Source: Curvibacter sp. PD_MW3
Lineage (GTDB): Bacteria; Pseudomonadota; Gammaproteobacteria; Burkholderiales; Burkholderiaceae_C
Length of the DNA: 64,000 bases
Assembly: GCA_002633085.1 (NCBI GenBank)
Contig: NSIV01000002.1
Coordinates: 465,199-529,198 of the forward strand
Direction of reading: 5' to 3'
Made by a program: the position numbers and the translations under genes. Shown here piece by piece: positions 24,686-33,997 of the stretch (position 1 is its first letter; each line of letters starts with the position of its first letter). The notes below the pieces were generated by a model. It was not told where the DNA came from and did not search any database. It saw only the letters and a program-made list of their open reading frames with translations.

Positions 24686-25144
24686 ATGACTGACACTTCT
24701 GCAACACCCGCCGCCTCGCGGGTCATCGTCTACACCGTACGTGTCGAGTTCGGCGACTGCGACCCGGCCCGCATCGTGTGGTTTCCCAATTTTTTCCGCT
24801 GGATCGATGCGGCCTCGCGCCACTTCTTCCTCCAGTGCGGCGTGCCGCCCTGGCATGAAACGGAAAAAAACATGGGCCTGATCGGCACGCCGTTGGTCGA
24901 CACCCATGCGAAGTTCGTCAAGACCGCCAGCTACGGCGACACGCTGGACATCCACACCAGTGTGGCCGAATGGCGCGACAAGAGCTTTGTGCAACGCTAC
25001 CGCATCCTGCGCAAGAACCAGGACGGCACGGTGGACCTGATCATGGAATGCGACGAAGTGCGCATCTTTGCCGCACACCGGGAAGACGGCAAAGGCATCC
25101 GCGCCATCCCGATCCCGGCCGACATCAAGGCCTTGTGCAGTTGA
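24686..25144 (+). CDS. Acyl-CoA thioesterase, 4-hydroxybenzoyl-CoA thioesterase family
   Basis: A 152-aa single hot-dog-fold thioesterase. The active-site signature of the 4HBT (Pseudomonas-type) family is present: VEFGDCDPARIVWFPNFFRWID, where the Asp of CDPARIV is the catalytic residue. The family hydrolyses aromatic or short acyl-CoA esters. It sits directly behind iorA-iorB-bug on the same strand. A sensible role is to release arylacetate from the arylacetyl-CoA made by IorAB, or to protect the CoA pool. This pairing is inference from position. The gene is followed by a strong bidirectional terminator. Confidence 0.87.
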   Translation: MTDTSATPAASRVIVYTVRVEFGDCDPARIVWFPNFFRWIDAASRHFFLQCGVPPWHETEKNMGLIGTPLVDTHAKFVKTASYGDTLDIHTSVAEWRDKSFVQRYRILRKNQDGTVDLIMECDEVRIFAAHREDGKGIRAIPIPADIKALCS

Positions 25145-25146
25145 AC

Positions 25147-25178
25147 AAAAAAGCCGCCTGATCAAGGCGGCTTTCTTT
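25147..25178. terminator. Bidirectional terminator between thioesterase and Crp-like gene
   Basis: Stem AAGCCGCC/GGCGGCTT with a six-base loop, an A run on the left and a T-rich stretch on the right. It serves two convergent genes. Confidence 0.88.
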
Positions 25179-25191
25179 TGGATCTTTCAGC

Positions 25192-25815
25192 TTAGACGCC
25201 GGCCAGCATGCGCAGGCCACCTGGGTCGAGCAGGTTGAGCACCCGCCCGGTGCCGCTGATCAGGCTGCGCTCGCGCAGATGACGCAGCACGCGCGACAGC
25301 GTTTCCGGCGCAATGCCCAGCTGGGCCGCAATCAGGCGCTTGCGTTGCTGCAGCAGCACCGACTGGCAACCTTTTTCGCCCGGCTTGGCATGGCGCAGCA
25401 GCCACTCAGCGCAGCGCGCCTCGGCGTCCTTGGCCAGTCGGCTGACCGCCAGCTCAGTCTGGCGCCGATGCGCAGTGGCCACATCCTGCAGCACGGTGCG
25501 TGCTGCCACCGGCATGGCCGCCAGCGACTGGCGAAACTTGGGCAAGGCAATGCGCCGCATCACGACTTCACCTTCGGCCACGGCGTCCACCGCACTTGGC
25601 AGGTTCAGCACGGCAGCGGTGGCCTCCAGCCAGAACGGGCCTTCGACTTCACCGAGCTGATGCTCCATGGCATCGCCCTCCATCACGCCCAGTGCCACAC
25701 GGCCGCTTTCGATGTACATGGCCCACGCTGGCGACGAGCCGCGCTTGAGCAGCACCGATCCGGGCGCAACAATGCGCCGTTCGGCAGATTGGTCCATGAA
25801 TTCAGCGGGTAGCAT
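25192..25815 (-). CDS. Crp/Fnr-family transcription regulator
   Basis: A 207-aa regulator with an N-terminal cyclic-nucleotide-binding-like beta barrel (APGSVLLKRGSSPAWAMYIESGRVALGV) and a C-terminal winged helix (QQRKRLIAAQLGIAPETLSRVLRHLRERSLI). The recognition helix has the E-x-x-S-R pattern (ETLSR) of Fnr/Dnr-type proteins, so it may bind TTGAT-N4-ATCAA-like sites. The N-terminal cysteines that hold the Fnr iron-sulfur cluster are absent, and the cyclic-AMP pocket is not conserved, so the signal is unknown. It stands alone, convergent with the thioesterase. A start at 25797 (second Met) is also possible. Confidence 0.85.
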   Translation of the reverse strand: MLPAEFMDQSAERRIVAPGSVLLKRGSSPAWAMYIESGRVALGVMEGDAMEHQLGEVEGPFWLEATAAVLNLPSAVDAVAEGEVVMRRIALPKFRQSLAAMPVAARTVLQDVATAHRRQTELAVSRLAKDAEARCAEWLLRHAKPGEKGCQSVLLQQRKRLIAAQLGIAPETLSRVLRHLRERSLISGTGRVLNLLDPGGLRMLAGV

Positions 25816-25905
25816 GGACGCAACTGTGCGCTCCTTGCCGCGCGCCGACCTTGAGCAAAATCAAACAAAACGCACGAAATCAGTCGGGAATGGCCCGAAC
25901 GGCGC

Positions 25906-27222
25906 CTAGAGAATCAGCAACGCGCGGAAATCGTTGACGTTGGTGTGGGTCGGGCCGGTTACCACCAGATCGCCCAGCGGCTGGAAGAAACCATAGGCGT
26001 CGTTGCGGTCCAGATACCGGTCCACCTTCATGCCCAGGGCCTGCGCCCGCGCCAGGGTGCTGGGCTCGACCCAGGCGCCGGCATTCTCTTCCATGCCATC
26101 AATGCCATCGGTATCTGCCGCGAGCGCCCAGACGCCGGCCTGCCCCTGCAGCGCCGCCGCCAGCCCCATGCAGAACTCGCCGGCACGACCGCCGCGACCG
26201 CGCGTCTCGCCGGCCGGCAGCGGACGCACCGTGACGGTGGTCTCGCCACCGCTCAGGATCACGCAGGGTTTGGCAAACGGCTGCTCGCGTTGCGCGACCG
26301 CGCGTGCCAGGGCTGCCTGCACCTTGCCGACCTCGCGTGACTCGCCTTCCATCTCGTCACTCAGGATGTAGGCACTCAAGCCGGCGGCGCGTGCCACTGC
26401 TGCAGCTGCCTCGAGCGACTGCTGCGGCGTGGCGATCATGTGCACCGCATGGCCCGCGAACAGCGCATCACCGGGCTTGGGCGTTTCCAATGTGCCTTGC
26501 TCCAGAAGGACCAGCACGGGAGCGGGAACATCGATGCGATAGCGCTTCAGGATCGCCAGCGCATCGGCGCAAGTCGTGGCATCGGGCACGGTCGGCCCGC
26601 TGGCGATGACCGACGGGTCGTCGCCCGGCACATCGCTGATGGTCAGCGTCACCACACGTGCCGGTGCACAGGCCGCGGCCAGCCGCCCGCCCTTGATGCG
26701 CGACAAATGCTTGCGCACGCAGTTCATCTCGCTGATGTTGGCGCCGCTGTGGAGCAAGGCCTTGTTGATGCCCTGCTTCTCCGCCAATGTCAGGCCATCG
26801 GCCGGCAAAGTGAGCAGCGCCGAGCCACCGCCGGAGATCAGGCACAGCACCAGGTCGTCCGGTGTCAGCCCCTGCACCAATGACAAGATGCGCTGCGATG
26901 CCGCCAGCCCGGCGGCATCGGGCACCGGGTGCGAAGCCTCCAGCACCTCGATGCGGTGCGGCAGCCCGGCCGGCCGCTGCGGGGTGTGGTGGTAGCGCGT
27001 GACCACCACGCCGGACAGCGGCGCGTCAAGCGGCCACAAGGCCTCGACCGCCTGCGCCATGGCGCCGGCCGCCTTGCCGGCACCAATGACGATGGTGCGG
27101 CCCTTGGGCGGCGGCGGCAGGAAGGCGGCCGTGTTGTGCAGCGGCAAGGCACGCCGCACAGCGGCCTCATAAAGATGTGTCAGGAACTCACGGGGCTGAG
27201 TGCGGGGATCGGGGCATGTCAT
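25906..27222 (-). CDS. ttuD: MOFRL-type glycerate 2-kinase/hydroxypyruvate reductase
   Basis: A 438-aa protein of the glycerate kinase type II (MOFRL) family, historically called hydroxypyruvate reductase TtuD. Landmarks: TIVIGAGKAAGAMAQAVE, VLEASHPVPDAAG, LCLISGGGSALLTLPADGLTL, EMNCVRKHLSRIKGGRLA and the C-terminal MOFRL signature GGETTVTVRP...GRGGRAGEF with LAADTDGIDG. It phosphorylates D-glycerate at C2 or reduces hydroxypyruvate; kinase is favoured by recent work on the family. The ATG at 27222 has AGGAGA eight bases upstream; a longer start at 27261 is not needed. It complements gcl-hyi-glxR 3 kb away, which would deliver glycerate. Confidence 0.88.
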   Translation of the reverse strand: MTCPDPRTQPREFLTHLYEAAVRRALPLHNTAAFLPPPPKGRTIVIGAGKAAGAMAQAVEALWPLDAPLSGVVVTRYHHTPQRPAGLPHRIEVLEASHPVPDAAGLAASQRILSLVQGLTPDDLVLCLISGGGSALLTLPADGLTLAEKQGINKALLHSGANISEMNCVRKHLSRIKGGRLAAACAPARVVTLTISDVPGDDPSVIASGPTVPDATTCADALAILKRYRIDVPAPVLVLLEQGTLETPKPGDALFAGHAVHMIATPQQSLEAAAAVARAAGLSAYILSDEMEGESREVGKVQAALARAVAQREQPFAKPCVILSGGETTVTVRPLPAGETRGRGGRAGEFCMGLAAALQGQAGVWALAADTDGIDGMEENAGAWVEPSTLARAQALGMKVDRYLDRNDAYGFFQPLGDLVVTGPTHTNVNDFRALLIL

Positions 27223-27379
27223 TCTTTTGTCTCCTGGCGCCATTGTGCCGGCTGCGGGCAATCACGAATCGGCAGGCGAACCGGCAAAACAGTTTGAACC
27301 GCAGCATCCTTGGCAAACCCACTAAACTGACAAAGAAACTGCCGTGCGTTCAGCCTCGCACACAACCCTCCGGAGACAC

Positions 27380-28363
27380 ATGTCCATGACACCACGCCGC
27401 TTTTCCCTGCGCACTCTGGCGACGACCGCCGCGACCGTTCTGCTGAGTGGACTGGCCGCCGCCCAGAGTTTTCCCAGCAAGCCCATCACGCTGGTCGTGC
27501 CCAATCCACCGGGCGGCTTCGTGGATGCGTCGGCCCGGCTGCTGAGCGAGCCGCTGTCGCGCGTTATGGGCCAGACCGTGGTGGTGGACAACAAGGGCGG
27601 CGGCAGCGGCAATGTGGCCTATGGTCTGGTGGCCCGATCTGCCCCCGACGGCTATACCCTGCTGACCTCCTACTCGGCCTACCACGTGGGCAATCCCAAC
27701 CTCAACCCCAAGCTGCCGTGGGCGCAGAAGGACCTGGCTCCGGTGGCGCTGATCACCGTGGCCACCAACGTGATCGCCATCCACCCCTCGGTGCCGGCCA
27801 ACACCCTGGGCGAGTTCATCAGCTACCTCAAGGCCAACCCGGGCAAGCTGAGCTACGCCTCGCAAGGCAACGGCTCGCTCTCGCACATCGGCACCGAGAT
27901 GTTCAAGATGCAGACCCATACCAGCATGGTGCACATCCCCTACCGCGGCTCCGGACCGGCGGTGCAGGACGTGCTCTCGGGCCAGGTGCAGGTGTTCATC
28001 ACCACACCGCCCTCCATCATGGGCCACATTCAGGCCGGCAAGCTCAAGGGCCTGGCCGTGGCTGGCAAGGCGCGTCATCCCGGCATCCCCAATGTGCCGA
28101 CCACCGCCGAGGCTGGCCTCAAGGGCTTCGAGCTGGAGGCCTGGGTCGGCATCTTTGCGCCCGCCGGCACGCCGCCCGACGTGATCGCCAAGCTGAGCAG
28201 CAGCATCAAGCAGGCCATGGAACAGCCCGACACCAAAACGCGCGCCAACGCCGCCGGCATCGAGATCCGTTATCTGCCGCCGGCTGCGCTCGACGCCTTG
28301 GTCAAGCGCGAGACCGAGTTCTGGGCGAAAACCATCAAAAGTGCCGGCATCACGGCAGATTGA
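27380..28363 (+). CDS. Bug/TctC family solute receptor
   Basis: Periplasmic receptor of 327 aa, divergent from the glycerate kinase gene. The signal peptide contains a twin-Arg-like MTPRRFSLRTLATTAATVL and ends AAAQSFPSKP. Family landmarks: ITLVVPNPPGGFVDASARLL, APDGYTLLTSYSAY, GNGSLSHIGTEMF and HIPYRGSGPAVQDVLSGQ. Two ATGs lie six bases apart; GGAG is better placed for the second (27386), which would remove two residues. Given its partner genes the ligand may be glycerate, glyoxylate, tartrate or another small hydroxy acid. No membrane transporter subunits are near. Confidence 0.9.
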   Translation: MSMTPRRFSLRTLATTAATVLLSGLAAAQSFPSKPITLVVPNPPGGFVDASARLLSEPLSRVMGQTVVVDNKGGGSGNVAYGLVARSAPDGYTLLTSYSAYHVGNPNLNPKLPWAQKDLAPVALITVATNVIAIHPSVPANTLGEFISYLKANPGKLSYASQGNGSLSHIGTEMFKMQTHTSMVHIPYRGSGPAVQDVLSGQVQVFITTPPSIMGHIQAGKLKGLAVAGKARHPGIPNVPTTAEAGLKGFELEAWVGIFAPAGTPPDVIAKLSSSIKQAMEQPDTKTRANAAGIEIRYLPPAALDALVKRETEFWAKTIKSAGITAD

Positions 28364-28558
28364 GGCCGCCATAGGGCCAAATATGGCCGCCTGCGCCCCG
28401 CTCGCCCAGCCAACTGGCCGGCCGGGGCTGCCGGCAATCGCACAAACTGTCACCTCTGGACACGCAATTTCACGCCTCAAACCTTCCGATTTGTGGCAAA
28501 TTCCGCCCTATGAACTGCCGCTCTCCTAACGGGCGGCTCATGGATAAGGAGATATCCC

Positions 28559-29050
28559 ATGCAACAGTCCCCTCAACGCCGCCAGCTGCTGCTGGCTGCT
28601 TCGGCCACGGGTATCGCCACCCTGCTGGCCGCCTGCTCATCGCCGCCGCCGGCCAGCCAGGCAGAAGCACCTGCGCCTGCTGCACCGCAAGATGCTGCAC
28701 CCGACAAGGTCTCGGCGGCCACAACGCCGCGCGCCTACCGCCGCGACGCTGCCAGCCACCTGTATGGCAAGAACGGCGAGCGCATCTTCAAAGGCAGAAT
28801 GCCGCCCTTGCTCTATGCCGTTGGCGTGTTGCAGGTGGAAGTGGACAGCCGAGGCCAGGTGATCAGCACCAGTTGGATGCGCGCACCACGCCATGCCCCT
28901 GAAGTCATGGCCGAGATCGAACGCACCGTGCGCCAGGCTGCCCCCTTCCCGGCCCCGGTTCGCATGGGCCGCGTCACCTACACCGACACCTGGCTGTGGC
29001 ACAAGAGCGGCCGCTTCCAGCTCGACACCCTGACCGAAGGCCAGGCCTGA
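28559..29050 (+). CDS. Small lipoprotein with TonB C-terminal-like domain
   Basis: A 163-aa predicted lipoprotein. The signal RRQLLLAASATGIATLLAAC ends in a lipobox with the acylated Cys at residue 26, followed by an Ala/Pro-rich linker (SSPPPASQAEAPAPAAPQ) to about residue 55. The remainder, LYAVGVLQVEVDSRGQVISTSWMR and EIERTVRQAAPFPAPVRMG, has the strand-helix pattern of TonB C-terminal or energy-transducer family proteins. There is no ExbB/ExbD gene nearby and no membrane anchor other than the lipid, so a role as a true TonB is doubtful. AAGGAG lies nine bases before the ATG; a terminator follows. Confidence 0.75.
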   Translation: MQQSPQRRQLLLAASATGIATLLAACSSPPPASQAEAPAPAAPQDAAPDKVSAATTPRAYRRDAASHLYGKNGERIFKGRMPPLLYAVGVLQVEVDSRGQVISTSWMRAPRHAPEVMAEIERTVRQAAPFPAPVRMGRVTYTDTWLWHKSGRFQLDTLTEGQA

Positions 29051-29072
29051 ACGCTTGGCCGGCCCCATGCAC

Positions 29073-29103
29073 AACGGCCCGCCCTCAGCGGGCCGTTTTT
29101 TCT
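29073..29103 (+). terminator. Terminator after the small lipoprotein gene
   Basis: A ten-base perfect stem AACGGCCCGC/GCGGGCCGTT with a five-base loop is followed by a run of T. It closes the lipoprotein transcript about 23 bases after its stop. Confidence 0.9.
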
Positions 29104-29165
29104 TGCAGCAGACAGGCGTTTGCCAAGCGCCACAAACCACGCCCGCGAAAGGCTCCAATCGGAAA

Positions 29166-29248
29166 ACGCCGTGGAACCGACTTTGCCGGGCCACTGGCGT
29201 TGCCCCCTGCAAGGGGGAAGGCGGCGCCAGCCGCCACGGGGGTGTTCA
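29166..29248 (-). repeat. Interspersed hairpin repeat, family R1, copy 2
   Basis: Read on the minus strand it starts with the TGA stop of the LysR gene, TGAACACCCCCGTGG, continues CGCCGCCTTCCCCC, a CCCCCTGCAAGGGGG hairpin, then CAGTGGCCCGGCAAAG-CGGTTCC. The flanks match copy 1 at 685-790, with a shorter central hairpin. It could terminate the LysR transcript. Confidence 0.7.
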
Positions 29249-30160
29249 AACTCTCGCCAAATTGTCCCACCAACGCTCACCCAGCCGTCCCTGCATGAAG
29301 GCAATGAAGGCCAGCACCTTGCCCGGAACCAGTTTAGGCGAAGGAAATACCGCGTGGATCTCCTGCTCGGGCAGCGTATGGCCCTTGAGTACCTCCACCA
29401 CATGGCCTGACTTGAGCGCATTGCTGGCCACGTAGCGCGGCATGGCTGCGATGCCGAAACCATTGCGCGCCGCGGCAAGCACGGCCGACAGGTTGTTGGA
29501 GCGGAGTCGACCGCTCACCGGCACCGTGACGGTATCGCCCTTCGGTGACGTCAGGCGCCAGACGTCGTCACCCAGCACGCTGTTGTAGATCAGTGCCGGG
29601 TGCTGGCTCAGGTCCATGGCCTGCTTCGGTGTGCCGTGCTTACGCAGGTACTTGGGTGCTGCCACCATCAGCCAGGGGTTGACGCCGAGAAAGCGCGCGC
29701 CCAGGCTGGAATCCGCCAGCTTGCCCATGCGGATGGCCAGATCGATGCCGTTGGCCACCAGGTCGGTGTAGCGGTCCTCAAAGCTCAAATCGAGCTGAAC
29801 CTGCGGGTGCTTGGCCATGAACTCCAGCGCCAGCGGTGTGATGACACGCCGCCCGAACGCCACCGAGGTGCCGATGCGCAGCAGGCCCTGTGCCTGGGTC
29901 TGGCGCAGGCGCACGATGTTCTCAGCCTCGTCCGACTCGCGCACGATGATCTTGCACTTCTCGTAATAGAGCGCACCGGATTCCGTGACGCTGACACCGC
30001 GCGTGTTGCGGTTGAGCAGACGCACCTTCAGACGCTCCTCGATGCTGGCCACCATCTTGGTCACGGTGGGCTGCGTGATGGCGAATTCGCGCGCGGCGCG
30101 CGAAAAACTGCCGGTCTCCACCACCCGCACAAACACATTCATCGCTTGCAGTCGATCCAT
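29246..30160 (-). CDS. LysR-family regulator, divergent from gcl
   Basis: A 304-aa LysR protein. The DNA-binding domain starts at MDRLQAMNVFVRVVETGSFSRAAREFAITQPTVTKMVASIEERL, and the opening pattern places it in the CrgA/AphB/DsdC-like subgroup common in betaproteobacteria. The ATG at 30160 is preferred because AGGAG lies six bases before it; the upstream ATG at 30178 lacks a site. It is divergent from gcl with about 120 bases between starts, so it is the likely regulator of gcl-hyi-glxR, perhaps sensing glyoxylate or allantoin-derived signals. Its stop codon is the first codon of an R1 repeat. Confidence 0.88.
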   Translation of the reverse strand: MDRLQAMNVFVRVVETGSFSRAAREFAITQPTVTKMVASIEERLKVRLLNRNTRGVSVTESGALYYEKCKIIVRESDEAENIVRLRQTQAQGLLRIGTSVAFGRRVITPLALEFMAKHPQVQLDLSFEDRYTDLVANGIDLAIRMGKLADSSLGARFLGVNPWLMVAAPKYLRKHGTPKQAMDLSQHPALIYNSVLGDDVWRLTSPKGDTVTVPVSGRLRSNNLSAVLAAARNGFGIAAMPRYVASNALKSGHVVEVLKGHTLPEQEIHAVFPSPKLVPGKVLAFIAFMQGRLGERWWDNLARV

Positions 30161-30280
30161 CACCTTCTCCTGATTCATTCCAATCTGGAATAGATGTTAT
30201 GGAGCACAGCCGTCTTCCGCAAGTGCATCGGTGTTCTTACAGTCCGCCCATTGTTCGATGGAATCCGAGGAGACAACAAC

Positions 30281-32068
<1,788 letters not shown>

Positions 32069-32094
32069 TACGAAGACAACGGAGACTGACTGAG

Positions 32095-32874
32095 ATGCCG
32101 AAATTTGCAGCCAACCTGACCATGCTGTTCAACGAAGTGCCCTTCATGGAGCGCTTCGCCGCAGCCAAGGCGGCCGGGTTCGAGGCGGTGGAATACCTGT
32201 TCCCCTACGCTTTTGACAAGAACGAACTGGCGCAGGCCCTGAAGGCCAACGGCCTCAAGCAGGTGCTGCACAACCTGCCGGCCGGCGACTGGGACGCGGG
32301 TGAGCGCGGCATTGCCTGCCACCCCGACCGCGTGGACGAATTCCGCGCCGGCGTGGACCACGCCATCGACTACGCCCAGGCCCTGGGCTGCCCGCAGCTG
32401 AACTGCCTGGCCGGCAAGCTGCCCGAAGGCGTTGCCCGCGAGCAGGCGCAAGCCACCTTTGTTGCCAACCTGAAGTTCGCCGCCGACAAGCTCAAGGCTG
32501 CCGGCCTCAAGCTGCTGATCGAACCGATCAACAGCTACGACATCCCCGGCTTCTTCCTCAACACCACGGCACAGGCCGCCGCCATCCTGGACGCGGTGGG
32601 CAGCGACAACCTGTACATCCAGTACGACCTTTACCACGCACAGCGCATGGAAGGCGAACTGGCCGCCACGGTGCAGAAGTACCTCTCCCGCATCGCACAC
32701 ATCCAGCTGGCCGACAACCCTGGCCGCAACGAGCCGAGTACGGGTGAAATCAACTATGCTTTCCTGTTCCGGCACCTCGACGCCATCGGTTACACCGGCT
32801 GGATCGGCTGCGAGTACAAGCCCAAGACCAGCACGGTCGAGGGCCTGGGCTGGATCAAGACCCTGAACAAATAA
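32095..32874 (+). CDS. hyi: Hydroxypyruvate isomerase
   Basis: A TIM-barrel isomerase (259 aa; E. coli Hyi is 258) that interconverts hydroxypyruvate and tartronate semialdehyde. Family marks are MPKFAANLTMLFNEVPFMERF, LPAGDWDAGERGIACHPDR, LIEPINSYDIPGFFLNTT with the metal-binding Glu, YDLYHAQRMEGEL and HIQLADNPGRNEPSTGEINY. It lies 26 bases downstream of gcl and 24 bases upstream of glxR. The isomerase lets carbon enter as hydroxypyruvate as well. Confidence 0.96.
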   Translation: MPKFAANLTMLFNEVPFMERFAAAKAAGFEAVEYLFPYAFDKNELAQALKANGLKQVLHNLPAGDWDAGERGIACHPDRVDEFRAGVDHAIDYAQALGCPQLNCLAGKLPEGVAREQAQATFVANLKFAADKLKAAGLKLLIEPINSYDIPGFFLNTTAQAAAILDAVGSDNLYIQYDLYHAQRMEGELAATVQKYLSRIAHIQLADNPGRNEPSTGEINYAFLFRHLDAIGYTGWIGCEYKPKTSTVEGLGWIKTLNK

Positions 32875-32898
32875 AAGCGACTGAGAGACAGAGACAAC

Positions 32899-33807
32899 AT
32901 GACCAAATCCGGACTCAAACTCGGCTTCATCGGCCTGGGCATCATGGGCACACCCATGGCCATGAACCTGATCAACGGCGGCCACGTGCTGTTCGTCAAC
33001 ACGCGCAGCAAGGTTGCGCCAGAACTGGCAGAAGCTGGCGCCACGGTATGCACCTCGCCGGCCGGTGTGGCCGAGCGTGCCGACATCATCTTCACCATGG
33101 TGCCCGACACCCCCGATGTGGAGAAAGTGCTGTTCGGTGACAACGGTGTGGCCCAAGGCCTCAAGGGCGCAAAAGGCAAGGTGGTGGTGGACATGAGCTC
33201 CATCGACCCGATCGCCACCAAGGCCTTCGCCAAAAAAATCAACGAACTCGGCTGCGACTACCTCGACGCCCCGGTCTCCGGCGGTGAAGTCGGCGCCAAG
33301 GCGGCCAGCCTGACCATCATGGTCGGCGGCGAACAGGCCGTGTTCGACCGCGTCAAACCACTGTTCGACCTGATGGGCAAGAACATCAACCTGATCGGTG
33401 GCAATGGCGACGGCCAGACCTGCAAGGTGGCCAACCAGATCATCGTGGCGCTGAACATCGCGGCTGTGAGTGAAGCACTGGTGTTCGCCTCCAAGGCCGG
33501 CGCTGACCCGGCCAAGGTGCGCGCGGCGCTGATGGGCGGCTTCGCCTCCTCGCGTATTCTTGAAGTGCATGGCGAACGCATGATCAAGCGCACCTTCAAC
33601 CCGGGCTTTCGCATCGCACTGCATCAGAAAGACCTGAACTTGGCCCTGCAAGGCGCCAAGTCGCTCAACGTGGCCCTGCCACAGACCGCCAACGCGGCGC
33701 AACTGATGCAGGCCTGTGCCGCCCTTGGCCACAGCCAGGCCGACCATTCCGCGCTGGTGAAGGCGCTGGAGGCACTGGCCCAGCACCCGGTAGCTCCCGA
33801 CGCCTGA
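32899..33807 (+). CDS. glxR: 2-hydroxy-3-oxopropionate (tartronate semialdehyde) reductase
   Basis: A 302-aa beta-hydroxyacid dehydrogenase that reduces tartronate semialdehyde to D-glycerate with NAD(P)H. The Rossmann start is LGFIGLGIMGTPMAMNLINGG, the substrate loop DAPVSGGEVGAKAASLTIMVGG, and the catalytic Lys lies in GDGQTCKVANQIIVALN. It is the last gene of the operon. The C-terminus is followed by an inverted repeat and an AT-rich region before the next gene. Glycerate made here would be phosphorylated by the MOFRL kinase at 25906. Confidence 0.96.
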   Translation: MTKSGLKLGFIGLGIMGTPMAMNLINGGHVLFVNTRSKVAPELAEAGATVCTSPAGVAERADIIFTMVPDTPDVEKVLFGDNGVAQGLKGAKGKVVVDMSSIDPIATKAFAKKINELGCDYLDAPVSGGEVGAKAASLTIMVGGEQAVFDRVKPLFDLMGKNINLIGGNGDGQTCKVANQIIVALNIAAVSEALVFASKAGADPAKVRAALMGGFASSRILEVHGERMIKRTFNPGFRIALHQKDLNLALQGAKSLNVALPQTANAAQLMQACAALGHSQADHSALVKALEALAQHPVAPDA

Positions 33808-33835
33808 GAACGCCAACACCTCTTTGTGCGGCCTG

Positions 33836-33880
33836 CACCCTGCGCTCTTTTCAGTAAGGGCTCAGGGTGTTATCATTTTT
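33836..33880 (+). terminator. Possible terminator after glxR
   Basis: A seven-base inverted repeat CACCCTG/CAGGGTG (33836-33842 and 33863-33869) is followed by TTATCATTTTT. The loop is long, so this is a weak candidate. The AT-rich sequence that follows (33880-33920) may carry the promoter of the next gene. Confidence 0.35.
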
Positions 33881-33997
33881 GCCGATATAAGTAATTAAGT
33901 ACTTTAAGTGCTGATAGACCGCAGGACATCCCACCTGCGGGTCAGCCTTTGCCGTCCCAATAACAAGCTTGCCTAACACCGAGAATGGAGAACGTCG

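Noticed and set aside
24686..25144. Thioesterase as part of the Tol-Pal (YbgC) system
   Set aside because: No tol or pal genes nearby and the context is aromatic catabolism.
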